Shown: piece after piece, positions 16,720 to 24,892 of the stretch
Position numbering within the stretch: the stretch's first letter is position 1
Layout of the letters: the number at the start of each line of letters is the position of its first letter
Origin: Streptomyces atriruber
GTDB lineage: Bacteria; Actinomycetota; Actinomycetes; Streptomycetales; Streptomycetaceae
Length of the DNA stretch: 54,439 bases
Assembly (NCBI RefSeq): GCF_001418325.1
Contig: NZ_LIPN01000101.1
Location: forward strand, 1 to 54,439
Reading direction: 5' to 3'
Notes under the pieces: model-generated
Seen by the model: only the letters and a program-made list of their open reading frames with translations
Told to the model about the DNA's origin: nothing
Databases searched by the model: none
Program-made: the position numbers and the translations under genes

Positions 16720-18282
16720 ATGCAGCGTTTCGTACGGTCCGCGGCCCTGGCCGCAGCAGGAGTGCTGGTGGCAGGCCTGGCCGCCGGCTGCAGCTCGTCC
16801 GACGACGGGGGCGACGGCAAGAACCCCTCGGCGGCCGCTCCCGAGCCGAAGCCGAAGCCGGACCCCTCATCGACGCTGCCCGCCTCGCTGACCTCCCAGA
16901 AGCTGGACTGGACCGGCTGCAAGGCGCCCGAGGGCGGCAGCGCCCCCGGCTCCGAATGGCAGTGCTCGACGCTGAAGGTCCCCCTCGACTACGGCAAGCC
17001 GGACGGCGGGACGATCGGGATCGCCCTGATCCGCGCCAAGAGCACGGGCAAGGGCGACCGCATCGGCTCCCTCCTGTTCAACTTCGGCGGTCCTGGCGGC
17101 TCGGGGGTCTCCGGCCTCCCGTCCTTCGCCGACTCGTACGACTCGCTGCGCGAGCGGTACGACCTGGTGAGCTTCGACCCGCGCGGGGTCGCGGGCAGCG
17201 AGGGCGTGCGCTGCCGCGACGACGGCGCGACGCAGGCCGCCGAGAAGAAGATCGACCTCACCCCGGACACCCCGGCCGAGGAGAAGGCGTACTTCAAGGA
17301 CGCGGCGGACTTCGGCGCGGGCTGCGCACAGAGCGCCAAGAAGCTCATCGGGCACATCTCGACGGCCGACGCCGCCCGCGACATGGACGTCCTGCGCCAG
17401 GTCCTCGGCGACGACAAGCTGCACTATTTCGGCGTCTCGTACGGCACCGAACTCGGCGGCACGTACGCCCACTTGTTCCCCCGGCGCGTCGGCCGCCTGG
17501 TGTTCGACGCGGTCGTCGACCCGAGCGCGGATTCGATCGGCCACGCGGAGAACCAGGCGCGCGGCTTCCAGCGCGCCCTCGACAACTACTTCAAGTCCCG
17601 CGGCCAGGACCCCGAGGCAGGCGCCGCGAAGATAGAGAAGCTGTTCGAGCGCCTGGACGCCGAGCCGATGCGCACGTCGAGCGACCGGAAGCTGACCGAG
17701 TCCCTCGCCCACACCGGCATCCTGGTCACGCTCTACAGCAAGCAGACCTGGCCCGCGCTGACCCGCGGCCTGGAGGACGCCGAGAAGGGCGACGGCTCGG
17801 CGCTGCTCCAGCTCGCCGACGCCTACAACGAACGCGACGCCTCGGGGCGCTACAGCACGCAGAGCCACTCCCAGCGGGCGATCTCCTGCCTGGACGCCAA
17901 GGCGCGGACCACTCCGGCCCAGGCGAAGCAGCGCCTGGACCGGTTCCGCGGGATATCGCCGGTGTTCGGGGAGTTCCTGGGGTGGGACACGGCGGGCTGG
18001 TGCCACGAGTGGCCGGTGGCCGGTCTGCACGACTCCCCCGAGGTGAGCGCGCCCGGCGCCGCCCCGATCCTCGTCGTCGGCAACACCGGCGACCCGGCCA
18101 CGCCCTACGAGGGCGCCCGCAAGATGGCGGACGAGCTCGGCAAGGGGGTCGGCGTCCATCTGACCTGGAAGGGCGAGGGCCACGGGGCGTACGGCAACGG
18201 CAGCTCGTGCGTCGACGGCACGGTCGACACGTATCTGCTGGACGGCAAGGCCCCGAAGGACGGCAAGGTCTGCTCGTCCTGA
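16720..18282 (+). CDS. Secreted alpha/beta-hydrolase lipoprotein, paralogue of the upstream gene
   Basis: 520 residues. Signal peptide with lipobox AAGC at about residue 27, then a Pro/Lys linker. It shares nearly all blocks of the preceding gene: FNFGGPGGSGVSGLP, SFDPRGVAGSEGV, GVSYGTELGGTYAHLFP (Ser nucleophile), GNTGDPATPYEGARKMA (Asp) and GEGHGAYG (His). An extracellular tripeptidyl-aminopeptidase-like enzyme acting on peptides. ATG 16720 has a GAGGGGGGA ribosome-binding site. The pair is a tandem duplication whose signal peptides and linkers have diverged more than the catalytic blocks. Confidence 0.85.
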   Translation: MQRFVRSAALAAAGVLVAGLAAGCSSSDDGGDGKNPSAAAPEPKPKPDPSSTLPASLTSQKLDWTGCKAPEGGSAPGSEWQCSTLKVPLDYGKPDGGTIGIALIRAKSTGKGDRIGSLLFNFGGPGGSGVSGLPSFADSYDSLRERYDLVSFDPRGVAGSEGVRCRDDGATQAAEKKIDLTPDTPAEEKAYFKDAADFGAGCAQSAKKLIGHISTADAARDMDVLRQVLGDDKLHYFGVSYGTELGGTYAHLFPRRVGRLVFDAVVDPSADSIGHAENQARGFQRALDNYFKSRGQDPEAGAAKIEKLFERLDAEPMRTSSDRKLTESLAHTGILVTLYSKQTWPALTRGLEDAEKGDGSALLQLADAYNERDASGRYSTQSHSQRAISCLDAKARTTPAQAKQRLDRFRGISPVFGEFLGWDTAGWCHEWPVAGLHDSPEVSAPGAAPILVVGNTGDPATPYEGARKMADELGKGVGVHLTWKGEGHGAYGNGSSCVDGTVDTYLLDGKAPKDGKVCSS

Positions 18283-18288
18283 GGCGGT

Positions 18289-18316
18289 CCAGCCCGTCCG
18301 GCGTTCGAGGACGAGG
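18289..18316. repeat. Dispersed Streptomyces intergenic repeat (GCCCGTCCGGCGTTCGAGG type)
   Basis: The stretch AGCCCGTCCGGCGTTCGAGG followed by ACGAGG sits just after a stop codon. I recall near-identical strings (with TTTGAGG) recurring after genes in many Streptomyces genomes. Function unknown; it lies directly before the terminator hairpin. Confidence 0.5.
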
Positions 18317-18325
18317 CTTCAAGGC

Positions 18326-18362
18326 GATGGGGCCCGCACCTCCAAGAGGTGCGGGCCCCATC
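18326..18362. terminator. 17-bp bidirectional terminator hairpin
   Basis: GATGGGGCCCGCACCTC, loop caa, then the exact reverse complement. It lies between the convergent stops of the second peptidase gene (18282) and moeZ (18381), so it can end both transcripts. Confidence 0.85.
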
Positions 18363-18380
18363 TCCGTTCAGGCGCTACGC

Positions 18381-19559
18381 CTAGTAGATCGGCTTGTCGG
18401 GCTCGATCTGGTTGACCCAGCCGATCACGCCGCCGCCCACGTGCACCGCGTCCGCGAAGCCCGCGGACTTCAGCACGGCGAGGACTTCCGCACTGCGGAC
18501 ACCCGTCTTGCAGTGCAGGACGATCTTCTTGTCCTGCGGGAGGTCCTGGAGCGCGTTGCCCATGAGGAACTCGTTCTTCGGGATCAGCTTGGCGCCGGGG
18601 ATCGAGACGATCTCGTACTCGTTGATCTCGCGGACGTCGATGATCTCGATGCTCTCGCCGTCGTCGATCCACTCCTTGAGCTGCTTGGGAGTGATCGTCG
18701 AACCGGCCGCCGCCTCCTGGGCCTCCTCGGACACGACGCCGCAGAAGGCCTCGTAGTCGATGAGCTCGGTGACGGTGGGGTTCTCGCCGCAGACCGCGCA
18801 GTCGGGGTCCTTGCGGACCTTGACCTGGCGGTACTGCATCTCCAGGGCGTCGTAGATCATCAGGCGGCCGACCAGCGGGTCGCCGGTGCCCGTGAGGACC
18901 TTGATCGCCTCGGTGACCTGGATGGAGCCGATCGACGCGCACAGCACGCCGAGCACGCCGCCCTCGGCGCAGGAGGGGACCATGCCGGGCGGCGGGGGCT
19001 CCGGGTAGAGGCAGCGGTAGCAGGGGCCGTGCTCGCTCCAGAAGACGGACGCCTGGCCGTCGAAGCGGTAGATGGAACCCCACACGTACGGCTTGTTGAG
19101 GAGCACGCACGCGTCGTTGACCAGGTAACGGGTCGCGAAGTTGTCGGTGCCGTCGACGATCAGGTCGTACTGGCTGAAGATGTCCATCACATTGTCGGCC
19201 TCGAGCCGCTCTTTGTGGAGGATCACGTTCACGTACGGGTTGATGCCGAGGACCGAGTCCTTGGCGGACTCCGCCTTGGAGCGGCCGATGTCCGCCTGGC
19301 TGTGGATGATCTGCCGCTGGAGGTTGGACTCGTCGACCTCGTCGAACTCGACGATGCCGAGCGTGCCGACACCCGCCGCGGCCAGGTACATCAGCGCCGG
19401 CGACCCGAGGCCGCCGGCGCCGACACACAGCACCTTGGCGTTCTTCAGCCGCTTCTGCCCGTCCATCCCGACGTCGGGGATGATCAGGTGGCGGGAGTAC
19501 CTGCGAACCTCATCGACGGTGAGCTCGGATGCGGGCTCGACCAGGGGTGGCAGCGACAC
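18381..19559 (-). CDS. moeZ: Adenylyltransferase/sulfurtransferase MoeZ (MoeB-ThiF plus rhodanese)
   Basis: 392 residues. The E1-like adenylation domain (about 1-270) has GAGGLGSPALMYLAAAGVGT for ATP binding, zinc pairs CYRC and CAVC, and a Cys in the SCAEGGVLG loop. A C-terminal rhodanese domain (about 290-392) has the active-site loop HCKTGVRS. MoeZ activates and thiolates small sulfur-carrier proteins for molybdopterin, thiamine and some secondary metabolites, so it also serves the molybdenum cofactor needed by NarG in this window. Start GTG 19559 is chosen because GGAG lies 5 nt upstream; an in-frame TTG at 19601 has no such site. The polysaccharide locus ends 64 bp upstream on the same strand. 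Confidence 0.92.
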   Translation of the reverse strand: MSLPPLVEPASELTVDEVRRYSRHLIIPDVGMDGQKRLKNAKVLCVGAGGLGSPALMYLAAAGVGTLGIVEFDEVDESNLQRQIIHSQADIGRSKAESAKDSVLGINPYVNVILHKERLEADNVMDIFSQYDLIVDGTDNFATRYLVNDACVLLNKPYVWGSIYRFDGQASVFWSEHGPCYRCLYPEPPPPGMVPSCAEGGVLGVLCASIGSIQVTEAIKVLTGTGDPLVGRLMIYDALEMQYRQVKVRKDPDCAVCGENPTVTELIDYEAFCGVVSEEAQEAAAGSTITPKQLKEWIDDGESIEIIDVREINEYEIVSIPGAKLIPKNEFLMGNALQDLPQDKKIVLHCKTGVRSAEVLAVLKSAGFADAVHVGGGVIGWVNQIEPDKPIY

Positions 19560-19622
19560 GGGGACTCCGTTGGTCGGTAATGCGGAACGGTTGTTCTGCA
19601 AGTAACACTGCCACGGCCTTCT

Positions 19623-20372
19623 TCATTCCGAGACACCCGTTCCGATACGCGAGACGATTTCGTCCCAGTAGCCGGGCATGGACTCCCAGGGGTCGCCCAC
19701 GCCGCCCCCGTCGACACGGTCCGTGAAGTAGATCGTCGAGGCGCCCTGCCAGCGGGCGATGCGCAGCGCCTCGTCCAGATGCCCGCGCGGCATGCCGTGC
19801 ACGAAGTGACAGAAGCGCTCGGGCGGGTAGTCCGCGGTCCACTCGGCAACCTGCGACCAGCGGTAATCGCTCCACGGGCCCGCGAAGGTCACCAACTGGT
19901 CACCCGTCTCGGCATAGCCGGGGTACGGATGGGTCCCGTGGCCGAGCACGATGTGCGCGTCGTCCACCAGGGCCCGCAGGGTCGTCACCGTCCTGCGCAC
20001 CTCCGGCAGCGCGGCCCGCTCGGTGGGACAGCGGTCCAGGGAGAAACCGTCGACCTGATACCAGTCGAGGTAGCGGTGCGCGTCGGAGACGAGCTCCCCG
20101 AAGGCACGCGCTCCGTACGTCGTGTCGAGGTGCCCGAGCACCCGGATACCCGCGTTCCGCAGTCGGCCCGCCGCCTCCAGGCAGTGCGGGTCAGGCCGCT
20201 CCCCGGGGCCATTCGCGACATTCAGGACAACCCACTTCAATGGGGTGCCGGGGCGGGTGAGTTCGGACCACTCGGCGGGAGCCACGAGGGGGTGGGCGAA
20301 CCCCGGGATGCCGAAGCCGATCCGTACCTCGGTGCTCGCGGTACCCCTCGTGGTCCTGGTCAGATGCGGCAT
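19623..20372 (-). CDS. Spherulin-4-type glycoside hydrolase (GH135/Sph3-like)
   Basis: 249 residues, no obvious signal peptide. The pattern fits the spherulation-specific family 4 TIM barrel: GFGIPGFAHPLVAPAEWSEL, KWVVLNVANGPGERPDP, GIRVLGHLDTTYG, and DWYQVDGFSLDRCP, with acidic residues in the last block as candidate catalytic residues. Fungal members (Sph3, GH135) cleave N-acetylgalactosamine-containing galactosaminogalactan, and a related barrel is found in PelA. ATG 20372 has GGAGG 4 nt upstream and overlaps the end of the epimerase gene by 13 nt, so it is translationally coupled. Probable role: hydrolysis or editing of the polymer made by the neighbouring glycosyltransferase (inference). 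Lack of a signal suggests a cytoplasmic or non-classical location. Confidence 0.7.
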   Translation of the reverse strand: MPHLTRTTRGTASTEVRIGFGIPGFAHPLVAPAEWSELTRPGTPLKWVVLNVANGPGERPDPHCLEAAGRLRNAGIRVLGHLDTTYGARAFGELVSDAHRYLDWYQVDGFSLDRCPTERAALPEVRRTVTTLRALVDDAHIVLGHGTHPYPGYAETGDQLVTFAGPWSDYRWSQVAEWTADYPPERFCHFVHGMPRGHLDEALRIARWQGASTIYFTDRVDGGGVGDPWESMPGYWDEIVSRIGTGVSE

Positions 20373-21319
20373 GCGGCCTCCATCCAGATGTCGGCTAGTG
20401 ACTCTTCGAGGTTGATGCGGGGCCGCCAGCCGAGCCGGTCCCGCGCGGTGCGGACATCGGCCTGCTGCCAGCTCCCGCATCCGTCCGGGTAGGGATACGC
20501 GGCCGCGGCCGGTCCCCCGTGCTCGGATTCGCCGCGGGGGTGGCCGATGGATGTCCGCACGGGCACCTGGTCGAGTTCGTGCAGCGCGCCGCCGTACCCC
20601 GCGACGCGGGCCAGGACGGCGGCCGCGTCACGTAGTCGTACGGCGCGTCCGGCACCGATGTTCACGACGCCCTGGGCGGCGGAGAGCGAGGCGGCGTGCA
20701 CGGCGCGCGCCACGTCGCGCACGTCGACGAAGTCCCGCTGCACGCCGAGCCCCCCGAGCTTCAGCTCGCCGTCCCCCGCCTGCATCGCGCGCCGCATGGC
20801 CTCCGCGAGCCGCCCGAGCGGCGATCCGGCGGGCGTGCCGGGCCCGGCGGGCGAGAACACGCGCAGGACGACGGCGTCGAGCCCGGAGCCGAGCACCAGT
20901 TCGGTGGCCGCCAGCTTGCTGACGCCGTAGGGCCCGCCGGGCCGCGGCACCGCGTCCTCGGCCGTCGAGGAGCCGGGCTGGCTCGGCCCGTACTCCGCGC
21001 CGCAGCCGAGCTGCACGAGGCGCGCCCCGCAGCCGCTGCGCCGCAGGGCCTCGCAGATGGTGGCGACGGCGACGGTGTTGTGCCGGGTCAGGTCGCGGGC
21101 ACCGCCCCGGGTGGCACCGGCGCAGTTGATGACGACGCCCGGGTGGACGGCGTCCAGGAAGCGGGTGAGCGCGCCGGGGCTTCCGCTGGCGAGGTCGAAC
21201 CGTACGTCCGAGTCGTCGCCGCGGCCGAGTGCGGTGAGCTGCACGGCCGGGTCGGCCAGCAGTCGGTCGGCGACGAACCGGCCGAGGTATCCGTTGGCTC
21301 CGATCAGCAGCACCCTCAT
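20360..21319 (-). CDS. NAD-dependent epimerase/dehydratase (sugar-nucleotide type)
   Basis: 319 residues, extended short-chain dehydrogenase. The nucleotide-binding motif GANGYLG is at residues 7-13, the catalytic Tyr-Lys in YGVSK about residue 147, and VQRDFVDVRDVARAV is the substrate-side motif common to UDP-sugar epimerases. Substrate cannot be read from sequence; UDP-GlcNAc/GalNAc C4-epimerisation would fit the locus. ATG 21319 has GGGAGG 5 nt upstream. It overlaps by 4 nt with an 18-codon ORF upstream, and its own end overlaps the spherulin-type gene, so it is the centre of a coupled chain. Confidence 0.85.
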   Translation of the reverse strand: MRVLLIGANGYLGRFVADRLLADPAVQLTALGRGDDSDVRFDLASGSPGALTRFLDAVHPGVVINCAGATRGGARDLTRHNTVAVATICEALRRSGCGARLVQLGCGAEYGPSQPGSSTAEDAVPRPGGPYGVSKLAATELVLGSGLDAVVLRVFSPAGPGTPAGSPLGRLAEAMRRAMQAGDGELKLGGLGVQRDFVDVRDVARAVHAASLSAAQGVVNIGAGRAVRLRDAAAVLARVAGYGGALHELDQVPVRTSIGHPRGESEHGGPAAAAYPYPDGCGSWQQADVRTARDRLGWRPRINLEESLADIWMEAACRI

Positions 21320-21372
21320 CGGGGGCCTCCCGGGGTGGCCGCTCGGCGGCGGAGACGGCTGCGGGTGGTCAT
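21316..21372 (-). CDS. 18-aa micro-ORF coupled to the epimerase
   Basis: ATG 21372 to TGA 21316, 18 codons, rich in Arg (six Arg). AAGGAG lies 8 nt before the ATG. Its stop overlaps the epimerase ATG (ATGA), and its ATG overlaps the stop of the preceding 62-codon ORF in the same way. The arrangement suggests translation for coupling or leader control more than a protein with its own function. No homology recognised. Confidence 0.45.
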   Translation of the reverse strand: MTTRSRLRRRAATPGGPR

Positions 21373-21557
21373 CTGTGTTTCTCCTTCGGGAAATTGCCGT
21401 GGTGCACGGGATGAGCCCGCGGTGTCGGCCCCGCGGGAGAGTGGTCTCGGTGGCCTGCGGGGCGTCGGTTCACGCGTCGGCTCACCTGTGGGTTCACCAG
21501 TGGGTTCACATGTCGGTTCACATGTCGGTTCACATGTCGGTGCGCATGTCGGTTCAC
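21369..21557 (-). CDS. 62-aa His/Arg-rich ORF with VNRH tetrapeptide repeats
   Basis: GTG 21557 overlaps the stop of the membrane-protein gene (GTGA), and the TGA at 21369 overlaps the ATG of the 18-codon ORF. The first half is eight imperfect tetrapeptides, mostly VNRH, encoded by the 12-bp tandem repeat; the second half is Pro/His-rich and ends FPKEKHR, which encodes the downstream ribosome-binding site. No family recognised. It may be a real small protein, or a translated spacer that keeps ribosomes moving to the epimerase. Confidence 0.35.
   Translation of the reverse strand: MNRHAHRHVNRHVNRHVNPLVNPQVSRRVNRRPAGHRDHSPAGPTPRAHPVHHGNFPKEKHR
21462..21557. repeat. Eight 12-bp tandem repeats, unit ATGTCGGTTCAC
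   Basis: Eight contiguous 12-bp units in register from 21462 to 21557. Units 5, 6 and 8 are identical (ATGTCGGTTCAC); the others differ at one to four positions. Read on the minus strand the unit is GTGAACCGACAT and begins exactly at the stop of the membrane-protein gene. Length is a multiple of three, so copy-number change would keep the 62-codon frame open. Confidence 0.9.
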
Positions 21558-23065
21558 GGCGCATCACGGGAACCGGCGTGGGCCGAGGCCAGGGTGAGGG
21601 TCCTGGCCGCGTGGACGAGGAGGACGAGGGCGGCGCCGCCGCACGCGGTGGCCGGTACGACACCCGGGCCCCATGCGTCGACGGCGGCCGTGACGGGGGT
21701 GGCGAGCGCGTCGCAGCCGGGCAGCCGGGCAGCGAACACCAGGGCCAGGGCGGCCGCTTCGCAGGACCCTGCGGCGCCGAGCAGCAGGGCGGGCGCGCGG
21801 GTGAAGCCGTAGACGCCGAGGAGCCGCGCGAGCAGGAGCAGCGCCCCGAGCGCGACGGCCCCGACCATGGCGGGTGCGCCGTGATCGGGACCCGCGCCCT
21901 CGTCGCGCAGCAGCGCCTGCACCCCCGCGAGCAGCGAACCGAGCGCGCCGAGGAACAGCGCGACGGTGCCGAAGAGCAACGGTCGTACGGAGGAGGCGAA
22001 TTCATCGAGGCCGCGGCTCGCGGCGAGCCGTCCCCCGGACCGCACCGCGAAGAGCCGGGCGCACCAGGTCGCGGGCGCGACGGCGAGGGCGAGGGCGAGG
22101 AGCGGGGCGACCGCCGGGTCCCAGAGGTCGCCGGGGCCGTCCGGGCCGCCCGCGACGGCGCCGCTCAACAGGCCGTCGCCGAGCAGGGCGTACGCAAGGA
22201 GCCAGCACACCCACGCGCGCGTGGCGGGCATCGGATATGCGACGGCGCGCAGCGGCCCGTACCGCAGGGCGACGCGCAGGGCCACGGCGACGGCGAGTGC
22301 GCCGACGAGCGCGGCCGCGAGCCGCAGGCGGCCCTCGCTGAGGGCGAGTCCCGCGACGGCGACCGCGCACACGGCGCCGGGCAGCAGCGCGAACAGGGCC
22401 CACCCCGAGGGGGTTCGGCGCGGCCGGGACGCCGCCGGGCACGCCGCCGTCGACGGCACGCGTCCGCCCGGGAGCGCGGGCACGCGCGCGTACATCTCCT
22501 CGGCCAGGGCGAACACGTCCCGGTGCCTGAAGCGCGCGGCCGCCCGGTCGGTGACGCCGTGCGCCTCCAGGCCCGCCGCGATCTCCAGCGGGTCGACGGC
22601 CCGCTCGCAGAGCTCCCGGTGCCGGTGCATCAGGGCCTTCACGGGGTCGGCGGCGCCGCGCCGCGGGGGCCGGGCGCGGGCGGCGGCGCGGGCGAGCGGT
22701 GACCGGGCTCCGCCGCCGCGCCTGCCCCTGCCCCGCGCGTCCCAGCCGCTGTCCCCGTCCTCGTCCCCGCGCCCGCCTTCGCCGAAGGCCGGGACGGACG
22801 CAGCTTCACCGAAGGCGGGCACGGACACGCCGTCCCCGAGCGGAGCCACATCGGTCCCGGGCAACCCGCACAGCCCAGGCACCCCTGCCACGTCAGGCAC
22901 GTCACCCACGTCAGGCACCCCAGGCACCCCAGGCACCCCAGGCACCAGCGCCGCGTCCGCGAGCAGTTCCTCCGACCGGGAGTCCCAGGCGCGCGCGCCC
23001 GCCGGAGCCCGCGGCGCGTCCACGGCGCCGGACGGACCCGCCTCGTATCGCTCTATCCCGCTCAT
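21554..23065 (-). CDS. Polytopic membrane protein of the polysaccharide locus
   Basis: 503 residues. The N-terminal soluble third (1-205) includes a low-complexity stretch with PGVPGVPGVPDVGDVPDV, then a His/Arg-rich module (LMHRHRELCERAVDPLEIA ... DVFALAEEMYARVP). The rest (about 220-495) has eight or so membrane helices. I do not recognise a named family; its place next to a PelF-like transferase is where PelG, the multipass partner, would sit, but helix count and sequence do not clearly match PelG. ATG 23065 overlaps the glycosyltransferase stop (ATGA). Likely job by context: membrane export or assembly partner. Confidence 0.7.
   Translation of the reverse strand: MSGIERYEAGPSGAVDAPRAPAGARAWDSRSEELLADAALVPGVPGVPGVPDVGDVPDVAGVPGLCGLPGTDVAPLGDGVSVPAFGEAASVPAFGEGGRGDEDGDSGWDARGRGRRGGGARSPLARAAARARPPRRGAADPVKALMHRHRELCERAVDPLEIAAGLEAHGVTDRAAARFRHRDVFALAEEMYARVPALPGGRVPSTAACPAASRPRRTPSGWALFALLPGAVCAVAVAGLALSEGRLRLAAALVGALAVAVALRVALRYGPLRAVAYPMPATRAWVCWLLAYALLGDGLLSGAVAGGPDGPGDLWDPAVAPLLALALAVAPATWCARLFAVRSGGRLAASRGLDEFASSVRPLLFGTVALFLGALGSLLAGVQALLRDEGAGPDHGAPAMVGAVALGALLLLARLLGVYGFTRAPALLLGAAGSCEAAALALVFAARLPGCDALATPVTAAVDAWGPGVVPATACGGAALVLLVHAARTLTLASAHAGSRDAP
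22874..22946. repeat. 9-bp in-gene repeat (AGGCACCCC-like)
   Basis: Short tandem units of AGGCACCCC, perfect over the last three to four copies, encoding the PGVPGVPGV stretch of the membrane protein on the minus strand. Confidence 0.8.
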
Positions 23066-24813
23066 ACGGCAGCCTCCTTCAGCTGATCCCGCACCGCGAC
23101 GCCGCCGGGCGCCGGGGCCTCCTCCGTCACGGCCCAGCTCGGCACCCCGCACTCGGTCGCCCCCGGCTCCGCCCCGGCCACGGGCCCCACCGCGACCGCC
23201 CAGCGCCCCGGGACGTACGCCTCCGCCGGGTGCGCGAACGGCACCGGTTCGCCCGCCTCGTCCACCGCGTCCCTGCGGACGGGGCAGTGCGAGACGATCT
23301 CCAGGTAGATGCTTCGAAATGCCGCGATGTTCTGCTCGACGGTGAACAGTTCGAGCGCGCGCGCCCGCGCCGCCGCGCCGAGGCGCGCGCACCGCTCGGG
23401 GTCGCGCAGGAGCGCCGTGCACGCCTCCGCGAGCGCCCGTGGGTTGCGCGGCGGCACGACGAGTCCCGTGCCGCCGATGACCTCCACCACCGCGCCGACG
23501 TCCGTCGAGACGGTCGCGCGTCCGCAGAACATGGCCTCGACCAGGCTGATCGGGAAGCCTTCGACGACGCTGGACAGGACGACGACGCCCGCGGAGGCGT
23601 ACGCGTCGGCGAGGGCGGGCACGTCGGGCCCGCCGATCTCCTCGAAGGAGACGGGGTTGTCGCCGACGGCGTGCGCGCCCGCCGCCTCGTCCGGGAAGAG
23701 CTGCGCGGCGAGGGCCCGGCAGTGCGCGAGATACGCCCGGTCCTCGGGCCCCTCGGCGGGCGCCCCGACGATCCGCAGCCGCGCCCCCGGCACCTCGTCG
23801 CGGATCTCCGCGAAGGCGTGGAGCAGTGAGATCAGGTCCTTGGCGGGCTCGACGCGGCCGACCCACAGGAGCGTGTCGGGGTCGGCGGCGAAGTCGTCGT
23901 AGCCCCCTTCGCCGATCTCCGCGAAACGGGCGGCCTCCATGCCGGGGTGGACCGTGCGCAGCTTGGCGCGGTCGGCGCCGCAGCGCTCCTGCCAGCGCCT
24001 GGCGTGGGTGTTGCCGGGGGTCACGACCGTGGCCCCGCGGTACACCTCCGCGGCGAGCAGGCCGTGGAAGGAGGCGAGCAGCGCCCGAGCGGGGGCGCCG
24101 AGGTCCCGGTCGTCCGTGGCGAGGTAGTGCGCGCGCAGCTGCACGCCGTACTCGGTGACGAGCAGCGGCACCCCCGCGAAGTGCTTGGCCAGCAGCCCCG
24201 GCAGGGCCGCGGGCCCGCCGGAGGTGGCGTGGCACAGGTCGACGGCGCCGAGCGCGTCGGATTCGTACCAGTCGAGGGAGAGCGGCCGCAGTACCCGCTC
24301 CATCAGGCCGACGGCGGCGAGCAGGTCGGGGACGCGTGCGGCGTGGGCGGCCCGCAGTGCGCCGGGCGCGCGGCAGGCGCTCTCCAGGGCACGGACGGCG
24401 GACTCGGAGCGGAGCGCACCGACCAGTCCGCCTTCCTCGCGGGCGAGTTCGGCGAGCCCGTACAGAGCGTTGCTGAAACGGTCCGCCACTTCGTCGCGAC
24501 CGCCCCGGCAGATCACGTCCGCCAGCTCGCCGAAGCACTCGGCGAACCGTCGCCGGGCCCGCCGTCCGCGCCCGCCGCGGGGGCCCGCGGCACAGAGCGC
24601 CTCGTCGTCGACGGTCCAGAGCGGCGCCGTGCGCACCCGGGCGACCTGGGACGGCAGCTCGACCCAGCCCTGCGCCTCCTGCCGCTCGCTGCGGCTGAGT
24701 GCGTAGATGTCGAACTCGTGCTGCCCGAGCCCGCGCACGAGCCGGTCGCACCAGAGCCTCGCCTCACCGCTCACATACGGATAGCCACCCTCCGTAAGCA
24801 GTCCGACGCGCAC
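23062..24813 (-). CDS. PelF-like glycosyltransferase (DUF3492 plus GT4)
   Basis: 583 residues. The N-terminus MRVGLLTEGGYPYVSGEARL matches the start of the DUF3492 domain of PelF (LLLEGTYPYVRGG in classical members). The C-terminal GT-B half has LLWVGRVEPAKDL, the E-x7-E donor motif in VEGFPISLVEAMFCGR, and GTGLVVPPRNPRALAEA. PelF is the soluble UDP-sugar-dependent polymerase of Pel, a partially deacetylated GalNAc-rich polymer. No c-di-GMP receptor (PelD) is seen here. First gene of a coupled run GT, membrane protein, two micro-ORFs, epimerase, hydrolase. The C-terminal region after about 500 is an extra, variable tail. ATG 24813 gives the family start. Confidence 0.8.
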   Translation of the reverse strand: MRVGLLTEGGYPYVSGEARLWCDRLVRGLGQHEFDIYALSRSERQEAQGWVELPSQVARVRTAPLWTVDDEALCAAGPRGGRGRRARRRFAECFGELADVICRGGRDEVADRFSNALYGLAELAREEGGLVGALRSESAVRALESACRAPGALRAAHAARVPDLLAAVGLMERVLRPLSLDWYESDALGAVDLCHATSGGPAALPGLLAKHFAGVPLLVTEYGVQLRAHYLATDDRDLGAPARALLASFHGLLAAEVYRGATVVTPGNTHARRWQERCGADRAKLRTVHPGMEAARFAEIGEGGYDDFAADPDTLLWVGRVEPAKDLISLLHAFAEIRDEVPGARLRIVGAPAEGPEDRAYLAHCRALAAQLFPDEAAGAHAVGDNPVSFEEIGGPDVPALADAYASAGVVVLSSVVEGFPISLVEAMFCGRATVSTDVGAVVEVIGGTGLVVPPRNPRALAEACTALLRDPERCARLGAAARARALELFTVEQNIAAFRSIYLEIVSHCPVRRDAVDEAGEPVPFAHPAEAYVPGRWAVAVGPVAGAEPGATECGVPSWAVTEEAPAPGGVAVRDQLKEAAV

Positions 24814-24840
24814 GAGCGCACCCCCGATCTCCCGTTCGGT

Positions 24841-24863
24841 GAGCCGCCGTTGGCCGGCGGCTC
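24841..24863 (-). other. 5'-leader hairpin of the glycosyltransferase gene
   Basis: GAGCCGCCG, 5-nt loop, CGGCGGCTC: a perfect 9-bp stem 28 nt upstream of the glycosyltransferase ATG. Could be a leader structure or a chance GC stem. Confidence 0.4.
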
Positions 24864-24892
24864 GCAGCGGGACGAACGTAAGCGGTCATGCA

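Noticed and set aside
21462..21557. CRISPR-like array
   Set aside because: 12-bp contiguous units without spacers and in coding register; no cas genes nearby.
21554..23065. Calling the membrane protein PelG
   Set aside because: About eight helices and a long soluble N-terminus; no PelG motif that I can recognise. Left as an unnamed partner.
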